From Planctomycetota bacterium (GTDB taxonomy: Bacteria > Planctomycetota > Planctomycetia > Planctomycetales > Planctomycetaceae): a stretch of 64,000 nucleotides of DNA. Below are positions 27,602 to 36,873 of this stretch, piece after piece; position 1 is the first letter of the stretch; every line of letters begins with the position of its first letter. The DNA lies in contig JAQCEJ010000016.1 of the NCBI GenBank assembly GCA_027618475.1, positions 1 to 64,000 on the forward strand, given 5' to 3'. Below the pieces are notes generated by a model. The model did no database searches. It was not told the DNA's origin and was given only the letters and a program-made list of their open reading frames with translations. Made by a program: the position numbers and the translations under genes.

Positions 27602-28480
27602 ATGAACAATTCACCTGCATCCAATCCCCCCTTGATTGATCCATTTCACAATCGAGAGACGCTTACTGCACAGGAAGTGGTGAGTTACGAAGACCGTCTT
27701 GCACAAGATTTGGGGTGGGGATTGAACGAAGCCGGAAAGATTTTTGAAGGTCGAAGCGAAGTCCAAAAGACCATGCGCAAGATCGCCGAGAGTTTAACGA
27801 TTTTGAGCATCGACTATGCGATTGTGGGTGGCATGGCCTTGTTTGCGCACGGATTCCGGCGATTTACCGAGGATGTCGACGTGCTGGTTACCGATGAAGG
27901 ACTAAAAAACCTTCATCGTCAGTTGGAGGGTCGCGGATATCTCCCGCCATTCGAACGCAGTAAGAACCTGCGCGACACAGATAACGGCGTGAAAATCGAA
28001 TTTCTTGTTACCGGAAAATATCCCGGAGATGGAAAGCCTAAACCCGTCGCTTTTCCAAATCCGGCTGACGTGGCCCAGGATCTGGACGGCATTCGTTACG
28101 TAAACCTCGAGACGCTGGTTGAACTCAAGCTCGCCTCCGGCATGACCAATCGCGATCGACTCAAAGATCTTTCGGATATCCAGCAACTGATTAAGATCGC
28201 GAATCTGTCCCGTGACTACGCTGACGGATTGAATCCTTACGTCCGCGACAAGTTCATCGAATTATGGAATGCCATTCATGCCGTTCCGATCCGATACGTG
28301 TTCATCTGGTCCAAAACCAATTCCGACGTCGACACACTGCAAGAAATGCTCGCGGCCGGGGTAGTCGTTGAAACACGCGACAGTCTGGCCGATGGCAAAA
28401 AATATCTCGTCACCACCGACCCAGACGTCGCCCGTCAATACAACATGCACGACGAAAACGAATTTATGGATCGCGATTGA
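27602..28480 (+). CDS. Nucleotidyltransferase-fold protein (AbiEii-like)
   Basis: 292 residues. The central part has YAIVGGMALFAHGFRRFTED followed by VDVLV, the GG-x-A...D-x-D pattern of the polymerase-beta/AbiEii nucleotidyltransferase fold, and then VNLETLVELKLASGM and RLKDLSDIQQLI, which also match. The C-terminal 80 residues are a separate alpha-beta domain not recognised. Members include toxins of toxin-antitoxin pairs, but no antitoxin-like neighbour is present. Its 3' end overlaps the convergent DUF2238 gene by 17 bases. Confidence 0.75.
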   Translation: MNNSPASNPPLIDPFHNRETLTAQEVVSYEDRLAQDLGWGLNEAGKIFEGRSEVQKTMRKIAESLTILSIDYAIVGGMALFAHGFRRFTEDVDVLVTDEGLKNLHRQLEGRGYLPPFERSKNLRDTDNGVKIEFLVTGKYPGDGKPKPVAFPNPADVAQDLDGIRYVNLETLVELKLASGMTNRDRLKDLSDIQQLIKIANLSRDYADGLNPYVRDKFIELWNAIHAVPIRYVFIWSKTNSDVDTLQEMLAAGVVVETRDSLADGKKYLVTTDPDVARQYNMHDENEFMDRD

Positions 28481-29126
28481 CGACGGTAAATGACCTTCTA
28501 CGTTTGGTCGTCATCAACGCCCCGATCGATATCATCGCTCCCAGCGTCGCCAGCGCGGTATCCTTCTGCGCATCGAAGATGTCTCCCTGTTGGCCGAGGA
28601 ATTTGTCCGCCCAGTCGGGGGTAAATACCACCGCAACCAGCCATTCGAGCAGTTCGTATGCAGCGCTCGTGGCGAGAATACACTCGATCGCCAGTAGCGA
28701 AGCCACCTTTGGAGAAAGCCTTAAATAACGGCGTTCGAACTCTTGAATGGGAACCGCCATCAACAGTCCGAACGAAAAATGCACCAGCCGGTCGTAATGA
28801 TTGCGCTCGAATCCGAACGTCTCGTTGATGCCGAAACCGAAGAATTTTTCGGACCACGCATCGTACGGCGTGTACGAATACAAATACCGTGCGCCGATCG
28901 TATGCAGCGCAAGAAACAAGACGATCGACGCAAAACTGAATCGGCTGATTTCAAAGCGATTCGACAAATACGCCAACAGCCACGCCGCCAACAGCGTCGG
29001 GACGTGCTGCATCAGCAAAAAATTCGGGTAAGGAGGATTGATGCAACTGGCCACAAGAAACAGCAGAAAGCACGAAAAGAGAACTTGCTGAAACCGATCG
29101 TGTGGCAGAATGTTTGACTGCAACAT
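28464..29126 (-). CDS. DUF2238 (YjdF) membrane protein
   Basis: 220 residues from the ATG at 29126, chosen because GAGGAAAG lies nine bases upstream; the track extends 34 residues further. About six hydrophobic helices. The motifs LALHTIGARYLYSYTPYDAW, NHYDRLVHFSFGLLMAVPIQE and GQQGDIFDAQKDTALATLGA are those of the DUF2238/YjdF family, whose function is unknown. It overlaps the 3' end of the nucleotidyltransferase-fold gene. Confidence 0.88.
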   Translation of the reverse strand: MLQSNILPHDRFQQVLFSCFLLFLVASCINPPYPNFLLMQHVPTLLAAWLLAYLSNRFEISRFSFASIVLFLALHTIGARYLYSYTPYDAWSEKFFGFGINETFGFERNHYDRLVHFSFGLLMAVPIQEFERRYLRLSPKVASLLAIECILATSAAYELLEWLVAVVFTPDWADKFLGQQGDIFDAQKDTALATLGAMISIGALMTTKRRRSFTVVNRDP

Positions 29127-29245
29127 GAATCGGCTTTCCTCGTGACCTATCGTTATTGTGTTTCTCTCTCTAACTATCTGATCCCGATTCGCCCCAAAGA
29201 ATTCCACAGCGGAGAAAAAAATCTGCAAACGATTCCAAATCGTCG

Positions 29246-30070
29246 TTACACCGATCGCTCCCAGCTTGGTCCGAGAATCGCATTTCGAAACTCGTGAAAA
29301 TAGGCCATCGGTTCCGCGAAGTACCCGTCAGGCAAGACGTCATATGTCTTTAACGCCGCATCGACGCCCCTCCAGCCAACGTCCGAGGCGATTTCAAACG
29401 CGGTCAATCCCTGTTTGATCCGTTCGGCCTTTGAGGCGAAGTTGCGGAACCACAACCACGTCCTTTGCGGAAAATACGAGAACGTTACGATCGGGCGCAG
29501 GGCGATAGTACGCATTAACGGCCAATCGAATTCGGCCGCCGCTTGAGTTAATGCCGGGCCGACGATGTGGTCTTGTTCGTGACGAAAATGGGCTTCGAAG
29601 ACGATTTGTTTTTCAGTTTCCGTCATCTCCCGGTCGCCCCTTACGGCCGCATGAATTCGGTTGAGCGGTTCGAGCAACTCGGCATCGACATACATTATGG
29701 CTTCGGGATGATCGCCGTATTGTTTTGTAAAATGAAAATTCACGTACGTATCGATGCAGACCCGGCGGTTGATATCGCGAAAGACATCGGCGAATTCATC
29801 GAGCTTTTGCAATTGCCGTCGGCGCAATTCCGGTTGCCAGGCGTATTGCCACGACAGGACAGACCCCAGCCTCATGCCGAACCGAAAATATCCACCGGCC
29901 CAGAGAGCCCCATGCGCGGCGATAATCGGAAACGCATGATTCCCCCGCGATTCGAGAAAAATCTGACGATAGAGCGTCGCGCGTTGCGATAATTCCGTCA
30001 ACGCACCGGCTAAAATCGTCGCTTCACGTTTGAGGCGATCGTACTCGTGGTGTAGGATGGTCGCGGTCAT
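29246..30070 (-). CDS. Hypothetical protein, HFRHEQDH motif
   Basis: 274 residues from the ATG at 30070, which has GGGGAG seven bases upstream; the track's GTG is 12 codons earlier. Soluble and helix-rich, with no signal peptide. A stretch RRVCIDTYVNFHFTKQYGDH and a histidine-rich HFRHEQDHIVGPAL might bind metal. A planctomycete-restricted family is my guess, and I recognise no named domain. It is divergent from the small membrane ORF at 30173. Confidence 0.7.
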   Translation of the reverse strand: MTATILHHEYDRLKREATILAGALTELSQRATLYRQIFLESRGNHAFPIIAAHGALWAGGYFRFGMRLGSVLSWQYAWQPELRRRQLQKLDEFADVFRDINRRVCIDTYVNFHFTKQYGDHPEAIMYVDAELLEPLNRIHAAVRGDREMTETEKQIVFEAHFRHEQDHIVGPALTQAAAEFDWPLMRTIALRPIVTFSYFPQRTWLWFRNFASKAERIKQGLTAFEIASDVGWRGVDAALKTYDVLPDGYFAEPMAYFHEFRNAILGPSWERSV

Positions 30071-30172
30071 CGGCGGGCTCCCCGGGCTGGTGAGATGTTT
30101 GATCACTTTTCCGGGAAATCAACCGCACTAAGAAAATCCCATTAACGAACATTTCTCACGAAAATACCGATT

Positions 30173-30328
30173 TTGGCCTTTATTGCCGCCTTGATTCTCC
30201 TGGCCACAGGTTACATGCTCGTTCAGTTCGGACTGAAACAGCGAACGACAGCGCGCGTTCTCGGCTATGCCATCGTGGCCGCAGGGGCCACCATTCTGCT
30301 GGCGGGACTCAGCCTGCTGTTCGGTTGA
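30173..30328 (+). CDS. Small two-helix membrane protein (missed by track)
   Basis: A 51-residue frame beginning at TTG, not in the supplied track because of its size. Two hydrophobic segments (FIAALILLATGYMLVQFGL and YAIVAAGATILLAGLSLLF) are joined by the basic loop KQRTTARV, a typical small membrane protein. Residue composition is far from random. There is no good ribosome-binding site, and an internal ATG at residue 15 would leave only one full helix. Likely but not certain. Confidence 0.5.
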   Translation: MAFIAALILLATGYMLVQFGLKQRTTARVLGYAIVAAGATILLAGLSLLFG

Positions 30329-30351
30329 AATCATTCTCTGCCGACGCAGAT

Positions 30352-30597
30352 TCAACCGATCCACCATCCGATGTACCCGTCGACGAAACGGCGAATGAAC
30401 GCCACGTAGCTGCACAGCCAAAGCAGCGGATAATAAATCCGGGCGATCCATTTGGGACCGCTGAGATACATCGACTCGTACCAGTACCAGTACATCGGCC
30501 CGATCGAAGCAACATAAATTGCCGACATCCCGACCAAACGCAACACGATCTGCTTTGCAGTCAGTCGTCTCAGGAAGAGCTGCTTCAAAAAATTCAT
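30352..30597 (-). CDS. Small membrane protein, hypothetical
   Basis: 81 residues from the ATG at 30597. A basic N-terminus (MNFLKQLFLRRLTAKQ) precedes two or three hydrophobic segments rich in Tyr and Trp (MYWYWYESMYLSG, IYYPLLWLCSYVAF), ending GWWIG. No family recognised. It converges on the small plus-strand ORF ending at 30328. Confidence 0.6.
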   Translation of the reverse strand: MNFLKQLFLRRLTAKQIVLRLVGMSAIYVASIGPMYWYWYESMYLSGPKWIARIYYPLLWLCSYVAFIRRFVDGYIGWWIG

Positions 30598-30863
30598 GCG
30601 TCGCGCTCGAAGAGTTTCATAGGTTGAGGATAACCATTGCAACGACGCGCGGTCAATTCGCTTTTTTTGACCGATGAGATAATTTCGTTTGTCATCGCGA
30701 CGGTTCGAAGGAACGTCAAATTCAAATTTAGGAAAAATCGAAGTTCGTAAAAAAATCTTCGCAAAGTGATCTTACGTTGACTCTGGAATCGATTCTGTGT
30801 CTGATGTCGGAACCTTTGCGTATTCGCGACTTTGCGTTGAAACATCATCCAAAAGAGCGGGCT

Positions 30864-31709
30864 ATGAAGAAAGTCTATTGCAAATGCGGCGAGATCATAC
30901 GAATTCAGGATGTTCCCCCAGAGGGAAAAATTATTTGCCCCTCCTGTCACAAGAGATTACTCATTCGCCGTTCTCCGGACGAAGTGTTATTTGCTGATGA
31001 AGGATGGCCACCGGTAGCGTTACCCGTTACCACTTCTGCAACTCCACCATCCGCAACGGTTATTTCATCGAAACCGCACAACTTAAGCAACGTTCCGACC
31101 GTACGGCTCGAGATCTTAAAAAAGCCGCGTAATGCGTTGATGCTCAGCATGCGGTGGAGGGGACTCATTCCTAAATTGACTTCCGGGAGATTTCTTATCG
31201 CGGCGGCCGCGTTTTCAATACTCTTAGTGGCCTACGTGATGTTGACTGCAAATAAAAAGTTCGCGTTGCAGGACATTCTTCCGCGAGCGATTGTCTCCAA
31301 AGGCGATGAGGCGGAGTGTCGCATCGAGGCGTCACGAGCCGGGATGTCTGTTGTCCGGTTACGCGATTGTTTATATCACGAGGAATCGATCGGATATATG
31401 AAATTCTTTCCAGGGAAGGGTTACATTCTTCTCGCCGTCGAAGGTACCGAGGGCTTCCCTGTGCTGTTCATCGACCATCCGGGTAGTCGGGTGCCAAAAA
31501 CTCTGCTGACATTTCTCCTGGAAGATTGCATCGTCGCGCAGCTTAAGCCGGCGAGCGGGGAGCCTATAGAATTGGTAATCGTAGGAGTCGGGGATCCCGA
31601 TCTTGACGGCGAGCGAATGGGCGACTGGAATCACATCTCCGATCCAGATGCTCTCGCGGAATTTATGCTTAATGCTTATGATGACGTACAGAAATTCAAG
31701 CGAAGGTGA
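30864..31709 (+). CDS. Zinc-ribbon membrane protein, hypothetical
   Basis: 281 residues from the ATG at 30864; the track starts 29 codons earlier in sequence that looks non-coding. The N-terminus carries a zinc ribbon, YCKCGEIIRI...ICPSCHKRL, as in two other genes of this window. One transmembrane helix lies near residues 125-150, and the C-terminal 130 residues are an extracytoplasmic domain with no recognised family (IEASRAGMSVVRLRDCLYHE, VLFIDHPGSRVPKTLLTFL). It resembles a DUF4352-like exterior domain only loosely. Confidence 0.7.
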   Translation: MKKVYCKCGEIIRIQDVPPEGKIICPSCHKRLLIRRSPDEVLFADEGWPPVALPVTTSATPPSATVISSKPHNLSNVPTVRLEILKKPRNALMLSMRWRGLIPKLTSGRFLIAAAAFSILLVAYVMLTANKKFALQDILPRAIVSKGDEAECRIEASRAGMSVVRLRDCLYHEESIGYMKFFPGKGYILLAVEGTEGFPVLFIDHPGSRVPKTLLTFLLEDCIVAQLKPASGEPIELVIVGVGDPDLDGERMGDWNHISDPDALAEFMLNAYDDVQKFKRR

Positions 31710-31839
31710 AACGCAAATGGTTTCAAGGGGAGGAAGCCAATGGTTGGTTAATTGAACGGCCGCCAGTGATTATTGGCCTTGGCCATCACACCGATTATTG
31801 TCTGGCGTATATCGCAAAAGTTTCTCATTCGTGTCCACC

Positions 31840-32238
31840 CTATTCGCAAAGCGATGGCGGAGGAATATCATCGAGTGGATTTGCTTTGTGAGCGGATTGC
31901 CGACGTAACTGTCGAATCATGTCTCGGATTTCTGGTATGAAGGCTTTGGCACCGATTTTCTCTGGATCAATTGCAACGTGTGTGTACGGCACATTGAAAT
32001 AGCGGCGATCAGCGCAGCGCTGGAGAAACGGAACCAGTGCCTCAGCGGCGTTGAATGTTGCGCGAAGCAATGCTTCGTCACGCGGCGGATGGTATGAGTT
32101 GAATCGATTTAGAAGATCAACATCGGTACAAATAACGAGAATCTGATCTTTGTCGTCGATGAACCGGCGCGGTTCATCGGGGCTGTGCATCGGACAATAG
32201 CACGGAAACGTGACGAGAAAGTCTTCGTCATCCGTCAT
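31840..32238 (-). CDS. Hypothetical protein
   Basis: 132 residues from the ATG at 32238, with GGGGAGG nine bases upstream; the track's GTG is too close to this site. It contains VICTDVDLLNRFNSYHPPRD and an AFIPEIRDMIRQLRRQ helix, and a CYCPMHSPDE stretch near the N-terminus. Soluble, with no signal peptide. Not recognised. Confidence 0.6.
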   Translation of the reverse strand: MTDDEDFLVTFPCYCPMHSPDEPRRFIDDKDQILVICTDVDLLNRFNSYHPPRDEALLRATFNAAEALVPFLQRCADRRYFNVPYTHVAIDPEKIGAKAFIPEIRDMIRQLRRQSAHKANPLDDIPPPSLCE

Positions 32239-32532
32239 CGACACAAACCTCCCCGTGGGTTGGAGAACTCCTTGAGCCGGACTGCGTTCCTTCAGTTCAA
32301 GCGAGATTCCCGCGTGTGAAATCCACCCGGAATGACTCTTTTAACCTTGCCTGCCGTGACCTCGCTACCAACGGACACTACTGGTCCGGCAAAGGGAGAT
32401 CTTGCGGGACTTTTTTCAGAACCCCGCGAACGGTCTAACCAAAACTTCTTCTCCCCGATTGGTGTTCACTCTCGTTATCATCGACGATTTTTTTTGAAAA
32501 ATCTCTTTGTGAACTGTGAACCACTCCGATAC
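32239..32532. other. Gene-free region before tRNA-Leu
   Basis: About 290 bases. It should hold the promoter of the 31840-32238 gene; I see no coding signal and no repeat. The ORF at 32332-32631 in the track runs through the tRNA and is a shadow. Confidence 0.45.
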
Positions 32533-32570
32533 TTTGGACGTAGACCTTTTATGAAAGATCTACGTCCAAA
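32533..32570 (-). terminator. Long hairpin 2 nt from tRNA-Leu 3' end
   Basis: TTTGGACGTAGACCTTT and AAAGATCTACGTCCAAA form a 17-bp stem with a four-base loop. The single mismatch becomes a U-G wobble in the minus-strand RNA, so it is fully paired there. It begins two bases beyond the tRNA end. There is no T-run downstream, so it is a terminator of unusual type or a 3'-processing signal. Confidence 0.5.
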
Positions 32571-32572
32571 AG

Positions 32573-32658
<86 letters not shown>

Positions 32659-32818
32659 TTATCGTTGCTCACAGTATAACGCTCGTCGCCGCCCCTTCAA
32701 GTCTGCCGGGGGAAGATGCGTGACAATTCCCTTCGTCGTCGGATCCCAAGCGACACCGACCGGAATAAACGACACATTCCGCTCGAAAGTGTTCGCCGGT
32801 TGCCGCCAAATCGGGTCG

Positions 32819-33991
32819 CTAGGAGACCCATGCTGCGGCCAGAACGTTCGAAATTTGTGCCAGCTCGCGACCGTGCGGTTCTTGTGGCTGAGTCGTGAAG
32901 ACCACGGCGAAGCCGTTGATTGCCGGGTCGACCCACAGCACGGTTCCGGTGGCCCCCCAGTGCCCGAAACTGTACGGGCTCAGCAGGTCGCCGAAATTCG
33001 GGCTGAAGCCGGGCCAGTGCAGTCGCCAGCCGTAGCCCCATGCTCGTCCCCGGCGATCGCTTTCCTTCAAATCGGGGAAACCGGCGAGTTGATTCGTGGT
33101 CGCTGCCACAAGCGATTGCGACGAGAGAATGCGAACGTCGTCGAATTCTCCCCCCTGTCGTAACATTTCGGCGAAACGGGCGATATCCGAGAGCGTCGTC
33201 AACAGCCCCCCCCAGGGTGCCCCAAGCATCCGCCAGTATCTGGTGTTCCAATGCCAGTTGGTTCCCTGCTGTTCTTCGGGAAGGCGAAGTTCGGCAATCC
33301 GATCAACCTTTGGCGACGGACCCTCGAACCACGCTTCGGGGGCTCCGAGTGCCGTATCGTGCATTCCCAGCGGTTGAAAGATTTCGTCACGGAGATAATC
33401 GGGACACCCCTTTCCCGATACGCGTCCGATGATTTCGCCGAGAATTCCAAATCCGGTGCTTTGATATTGCACACCACGACCGGGGGGAAAATCGGGTTTG
33501 ATGGCACAAATTTCTTCGACGAATTTCGACATCGGCTGCTGCTGCTCGCGGAGTTCTCGATTGTTAGGAAGCATGTCGGGCAAACCCGACGTGTGCGTCA
33601 GCAGATGTCGAATCGAAATCCCGTATTTCCCGTTTTTACCGAATTCCGGAATGTAACGCGTCACCTTGTCGCTGAGCAGAATCTCCCCGCGCTCGACCAG
33701 TTGGAGCACAGCCATCGCAACGATTGGTTTCGTAATTGAGGCGATCAGAAAAATCGCATCGGCTGCAATCGGTTGGGAGTTTTCGGCGATGCGCGATCGC
33801 CCGCAGACGTGCGGCGACGAGATTTCACCCCCTCGTCCGACGATCCAGCCGACGGCGGGTATGACGTCCCGTTGACAGAGGTCTTCGATAAAACCGACGG
33901 CCCGAGACCACGCCCGGCGGTCGATTCCGAGTCGTTCAAGTTCATCGGTCGACGTGCCGGTATGTTGAAACTGCGGCGCGGGTGAATTCAT
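32819..33991 (-). CDS. Serine hydrolase, class C beta-lactamase fold
   Basis: 390 residues from the ATG at 33991 (GGGAAG upstream); the track start is 11 codons earlier. The SxxK motif is in LIASITKPIVAM, the Tyr motif in QYQSTGFGILGEIIG, and the third box in the SFGHWGATGTVLW region near the C-terminus. No signal peptide is evident. It is of the EstB/AmpC-like esterase/DD-peptidase family; most bacterial members are esterases or peptidases rather than lactamases. Confidence 0.9.
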   Translation of the reverse strand: MNSPAPQFQHTGTSTDELERLGIDRRAWSRAVGFIEDLCQRDVIPAVGWIVGRGGEISSPHVCGRSRIAENSQPIAADAIFLIASITKPIVAMAVLQLVERGEILLSDKVTRYIPEFGKNGKYGISIRHLLTHTSGLPDMLPNNRELREQQQPMSKFVEEICAIKPDFPPGRGVQYQSTGFGILGEIIGRVSGKGCPDYLRDEIFQPLGMHDTALGAPEAWFEGPSPKVDRIAELRLPEEQQGTNWHWNTRYWRMLGAPWGGLLTTLSDIARFAEMLRQGGEFDDVRILSSQSLVAATTNQLAGFPDLKESDRRGRAWGYGWRLHWPGFSPNFGDLLSPYSFGHWGATGTVLWVDPAINGFAVVFTTQPQEPHGRELAQISNVLAAAWVS

Positions 33992-34129
33992 ATACGGCTT
34001 CCCGGCGTCATACGTGGCTTGCATTCACCGAACGCGAAGATGCGATCGGAACCGACGCCATCATCGTCGCTGTGGAAATCGTTGTCCACCCCGAGAACTT
34101 GCCAGATCGTTCATCGTTCGCTTGCGAAA

Positions 34130-34456
34130 TCAGATGGCGACTTCGTGCAACTGAATGATGCGATCGAGTTTCGTGATTTCGAGGACTTCGCGGATATCGG
34201 CCGAGGCATTGTAGAGATGAATTTCAGTACCCAACTGCGTGAGCGACGCCAACAGGCCGAGCAATCCGCTGGGGATCAGCTTGACGCCTGTCAGATCAAA
34301 CGCCAGCACCTTGCAACTGTGCTTTTTGATCAAACCGATCAGTTCATCGCGGCATTCGGCCAGATTGATGTTGTCGAGCACGTCACGGCCGCCAAAACCA
34401 ACAACCGTCAACGGACCTGCTTCGTAAATGTGAAGAATTTGTAAGTTGTCGGTCAT
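34130..34456 (-). CDS. STAS-domain protein (anti-sigma factor antagonist type)
   Basis: 108 residues from the ATG at 34456; the track start is 11 codons upstream without a good site. It is a single STAS domain: the start TDNLQILHIYEAGPLTVVGF, the LAFDLTGVKLIPSGLLGLLAS segment with the Ser conserved for phosphorylation, and the IREVLEITKLDRII helix, all as in SpoIIAA/RsbV relatives. It probably takes part in a partner-switching cascade; no kinase or sigma gene is next to it. Confidence 0.88.
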   Translation of the reverse strand: MTDNLQILHIYEAGPLTVVGFGGRDVLDNINLAECRDELIGLIKKHSCKVLAFDLTGVKLIPSGLLGLLASLTQLGTEIHLYNASADIREVLEITKLDRIIQLHEVAI

Positions 34457-34627
34457 ATTGTGCTCTGTGTCCAACTGAAAATCGTGCATGGCGTAAACGA
34501 ACGCATAAACCCCGTCGGTTCATTTTCACATGCCGGACCGCCATTCACAAGACCAAGTCGCTGATCTTTGGAGGCCAATTCGAGAATCGAATGCGAACTC
34601 GGTCAATCAATTTGACGCCACAGGCGA

Positions 34628-34975
34628 CTATTCGTCCTCGTCAGCCGCCGTACATGTTTCGCTCTCGTCAGAATCACCGAACCCGGCGATGGCGAATTCT
34701 GTGTCGAGTTGACGTTTTCCGGCGGGGGTGATCTGGTATTTCACACCATTCGTCCGTCCGCCAATATCAACCTTGAGATAGCCGAGAGCAATCAGATTGC
34801 CGTGAGCAGCCGTCAGTTCTTCGGAAGGGATATCCGGATGATCATCAAGCCGACCGAACCAGCCGTCATATTCAGGATTTTTTTCTTTCAACAAGCGATC
34901 GTGCTCAAGATACAACGTCAGCAACGTTTCGTTAACCGGTGTCTGTTGCCAGAGTTCGCGTTCGAAGTCGATCAT
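34628..34975 (-). CDS. Hypothetical protein
   Basis: 115 residues. It begins IDFERELWQQTPVNETLLT and contains LTAAHGNLIALGYLKVDIGG and a KYQITPAGKRQLDTEF segment. The last part resembles the wing of a winged-helix domain. The C-terminus is a Glu/Asp-rich tail. A DNA-binding role is inference; no family recognised. Confidence 0.6.
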   Translation of the reverse strand: MIDFERELWQQTPVNETLLTLYLEHDRLLKEKNPEYDGWFGRLDDHPDIPSEELTAAHGNLIALGYLKVDIGGRTNGVKYQITPAGKRQLDTEFAIAGFGDSDESETCTAADEDE

Positions 34976-35330
34976 ACTTTGGGTATCGACATCAGGGTGA
35001 GTCTCAGCAGAACTCGCGACGCACGTTCGCTAGAGTTGTTGCAGTCGGCACGAACGGCACATTCCTTCCGCATTCTCTCGTTTGACATTTTCTGCCTTCT
35101 GTACCGCGTGACACCGCCGAATGTCCGACCATCGGTTGGAAGAGACTCAATCGTTCCGCCAGCCGTTTCGCCCAGGTTTTTGTCCTGGAAACTCGTGAAA
35201 TCGGGCTTTAATGCCCGGTTTCCGACGAAAAACATCCAAACTGTCCGCAACAGATACGTTCCAGAGGGCATTTACAGGACATCGTTGAAAAAAGTGATTT
35301 AAGCCCTCTCGAGTTTTACCCTCTGCTGCA
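34976..35330. other. Gene-free region
   Basis: About 355 bases between the 34628 gene and the helicase promoter. The minus-strand ORF at 34972-35271 has no plausible domain. I see no repeat or RNA. Confidence 0.45.
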
Positions 35331-35357
35331 TTGACGAATCCTTATGTATTGTATAGA
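35331..35357 (+). promoter_or_regulatory. Sigma70-like promoter of the helicase gene
   Basis: TTGACG (35331-35336) and TATAGA (35352-35357) with a 15-base spacer, and a TG at the end of the spacer region. The short spacer is below optimum but both hexamers are good. It leaves a leader of about 135-160 bases before the helicase start, as found for cold-shock helicases. Confidence 0.5.
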
Positions 35358-35493
35358 GTTAAGTGGCGACTGGCAGTCTCTGGAAAGCTCACGGATCAAG
35401 ACATCCACATCGAGATCTGCCGGTTGCTGTGAAATCGTCTTGGTCTAACTGACGCGGTGCAAATCCGTTTGGTGGTTTTTACGCGCATCGACG

Positions 35494-36873
35494 ATGCGAA
35501 AGAATTATTTGAGATCGATGGAAATCTTTCAATCAGCCCCTTCACAATTGAGTTCTGAACCAATTCACAATTCAACAGATTTGCCCGAAGACACGCCTGC
35601 CGAGGTCTTGGATCACGTTCCGCAATTTCGAGACTTGGGACTTAGCCCCGAGTTGCTGGAAGCGGTCGATGACGTCGGCTACATCGCCCCGAGTCCCATT
35701 CAGGCGGCGTTTATTCCTATCGCCATTAAAGGGGGCGACTGCATCGGTCAGGCACGAACCGGGACGGGTAAAACGGCAGCGTTTGTGTTGCCGATTCTGC
35801 AGCAGATCAATCGTCGTGCGCAAGACGTACAGGCATTGATCATGTCTCCCACGCGCGAGCTTAGCGAGCAGGTGGCCGGTGAGTTCGATCGCTTGAGTCA
35901 AACAACGACCCCCTGTCGATGCACCGTAGTTGTCGGCGGACGTCCGATCAAGAAGCAGATGAGCGATCTGCGTAAAGGGTCGCCTGTCGTCGTCGGAACT
36001 CCGGGACGCTTAATCGATCTGATTTCGCGAAAAGCGATCGATCTCGGGCATTTGAAGTTTGTCGTTCTCGATGAAGCCGACCGCATGCTTGATATCGGAT
36101 TTCGACCGGACATTGAGCGGATCTTGAGGCGCTGTCCGACCGAACGTCAGACACTGCTCCTTTCCGCAACAATGGAACCCGCTGTCGAACGTCTGGCACG
36201 CCGATACATGCACGATCCGGTACGAATCGACACGTCGTCGAATTCGGTGGTGGTCGATACGATCGAACAGTTTTACATTACGGTCGATCAACATCGAAAG
36301 CCTGCATTGCTGGCGAAACTCTTGTTGCAGGAACGTCCCGCACAAGCCCTTGTGTTTACGCGAACGAAACGTGGTGCCGACCGTTTGCATCAGACGTTTT
36401 CTCGGAAGTTACGCGGAGTGGAAGCCATTCACGGCGATTTGCAGCAGTCGCAACGCGATCGCGTGATGAAGGATTTTCGCTCGGGAGAATGCCGGTTGCT
36501 GATAGCTACCGACGTCGTCGGTCGTGGCATCGATATCAGCGGCATCTCGCACATCATCAATTACGATATTCCGCAAGACTGCGACGATTACGTCCACCGC
36601 ATCGGACGAACCGGCCGAATGGCATCGGAACATGCCGGCCGGGCGATTACATTTGTCGCTCCCGATGAAGGCTCGTTTTTGACCCAGATCGAGATCCGCA
36701 TTAATCAGCTGTTGCCCCCGTATGCCGTCAAAGGGTTCGTCGCCTTCGACGCCAAAAGTCATCACGCCCACAAAGCGGGTGACGGGAAGAAACCTTCGGA
36801 CGAGACGAAAGTGTCAAAAGAGCCGGAGCCCGAGGTTGAAGAAGAATTTGGATTCGGCTTCGATCTCGATTAA
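35494..36873 (+). CDS. DEAD-box RNA helicase
   Basis: 459 residues; an ATG at 35518 is an alternative start and neither has a strong site. The Q motif (GYIAPSPIQ), Walker [11 protein letters not shown], motif Ia, LDEAD ([13 protein letters not shown]), SAT, and motif [10 protein letters not shown] are all present, so it is an active ATP-dependent RNA helicase. The C-terminus is a short Lys/Glu-rich tail ending GFGFDLD, unlike the basic tail of RhlE or CsdA. It is convergent with oleB and the two stops overlap by four bases. Confidence 0.94.
   Translation: MRKNYLRSMEIFQSAPSQLSSEPIHNSTDLPEDTPAEVLDHVPQFRDLGLSPELLEAVDDVGYIAPSPIQAAFIPIAIKGGDCIGQARTGTGKTAAFVLPILQQINRRAQDVQALIMSPTRELSEQVAGEFDRLSQTTTPCRCTVVVGGRPIKKQMSDLRKGSPVVVGTPGRLIDLISRKAIDLGHLKFVVLDEADRMLDIGFRPDIERILRRCPTERQTLLLSATMEPAVERLARRYMHDPVRIDTSSNSVVVDTIEQFYITVDQHRKPALLAKLLLQERPAQALVFTRTKRGADRLHQTFSRKLRGVEAIHGDLQQSQRDRVMKDFRSGECRLLIATDVVGRGIDISGISHIINYDIPQDCDDYVHRIGRTGRMASEHAGRAITFVAPDEGSFLTQIEIRINQLLPPYAVKGFVAFDAKSHHAHKAGDGKKPSDETKVSKEPEPEVEEEFGFGFDLD

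Noticed and set aside
28464-28480. 17-base convergent overlap as an antisense system
   Set aside because: Short tail-to-tail overlaps are common in dense genomes and no regulatory signal accompanies it.
30128-30451. 107-codon minus-strand ORF over the small membrane ORF
   Set aside because: Arg/Gln-rich without any hydrophobic or domain pattern, while both flanking frames read as membrane proteins.
31706-31891. 61-codon ORF overlapping the end of the zinc-ribbon gene
   Set aside because: Although it starts on a stop overlap, it is GTG-initiated, has no domain and overlaps the convergent gene's 3' end.
34972-35271. 99-codon minus ORF before the helicase
   Set aside because: No domain or site; composition like reversed intergenic DNA.
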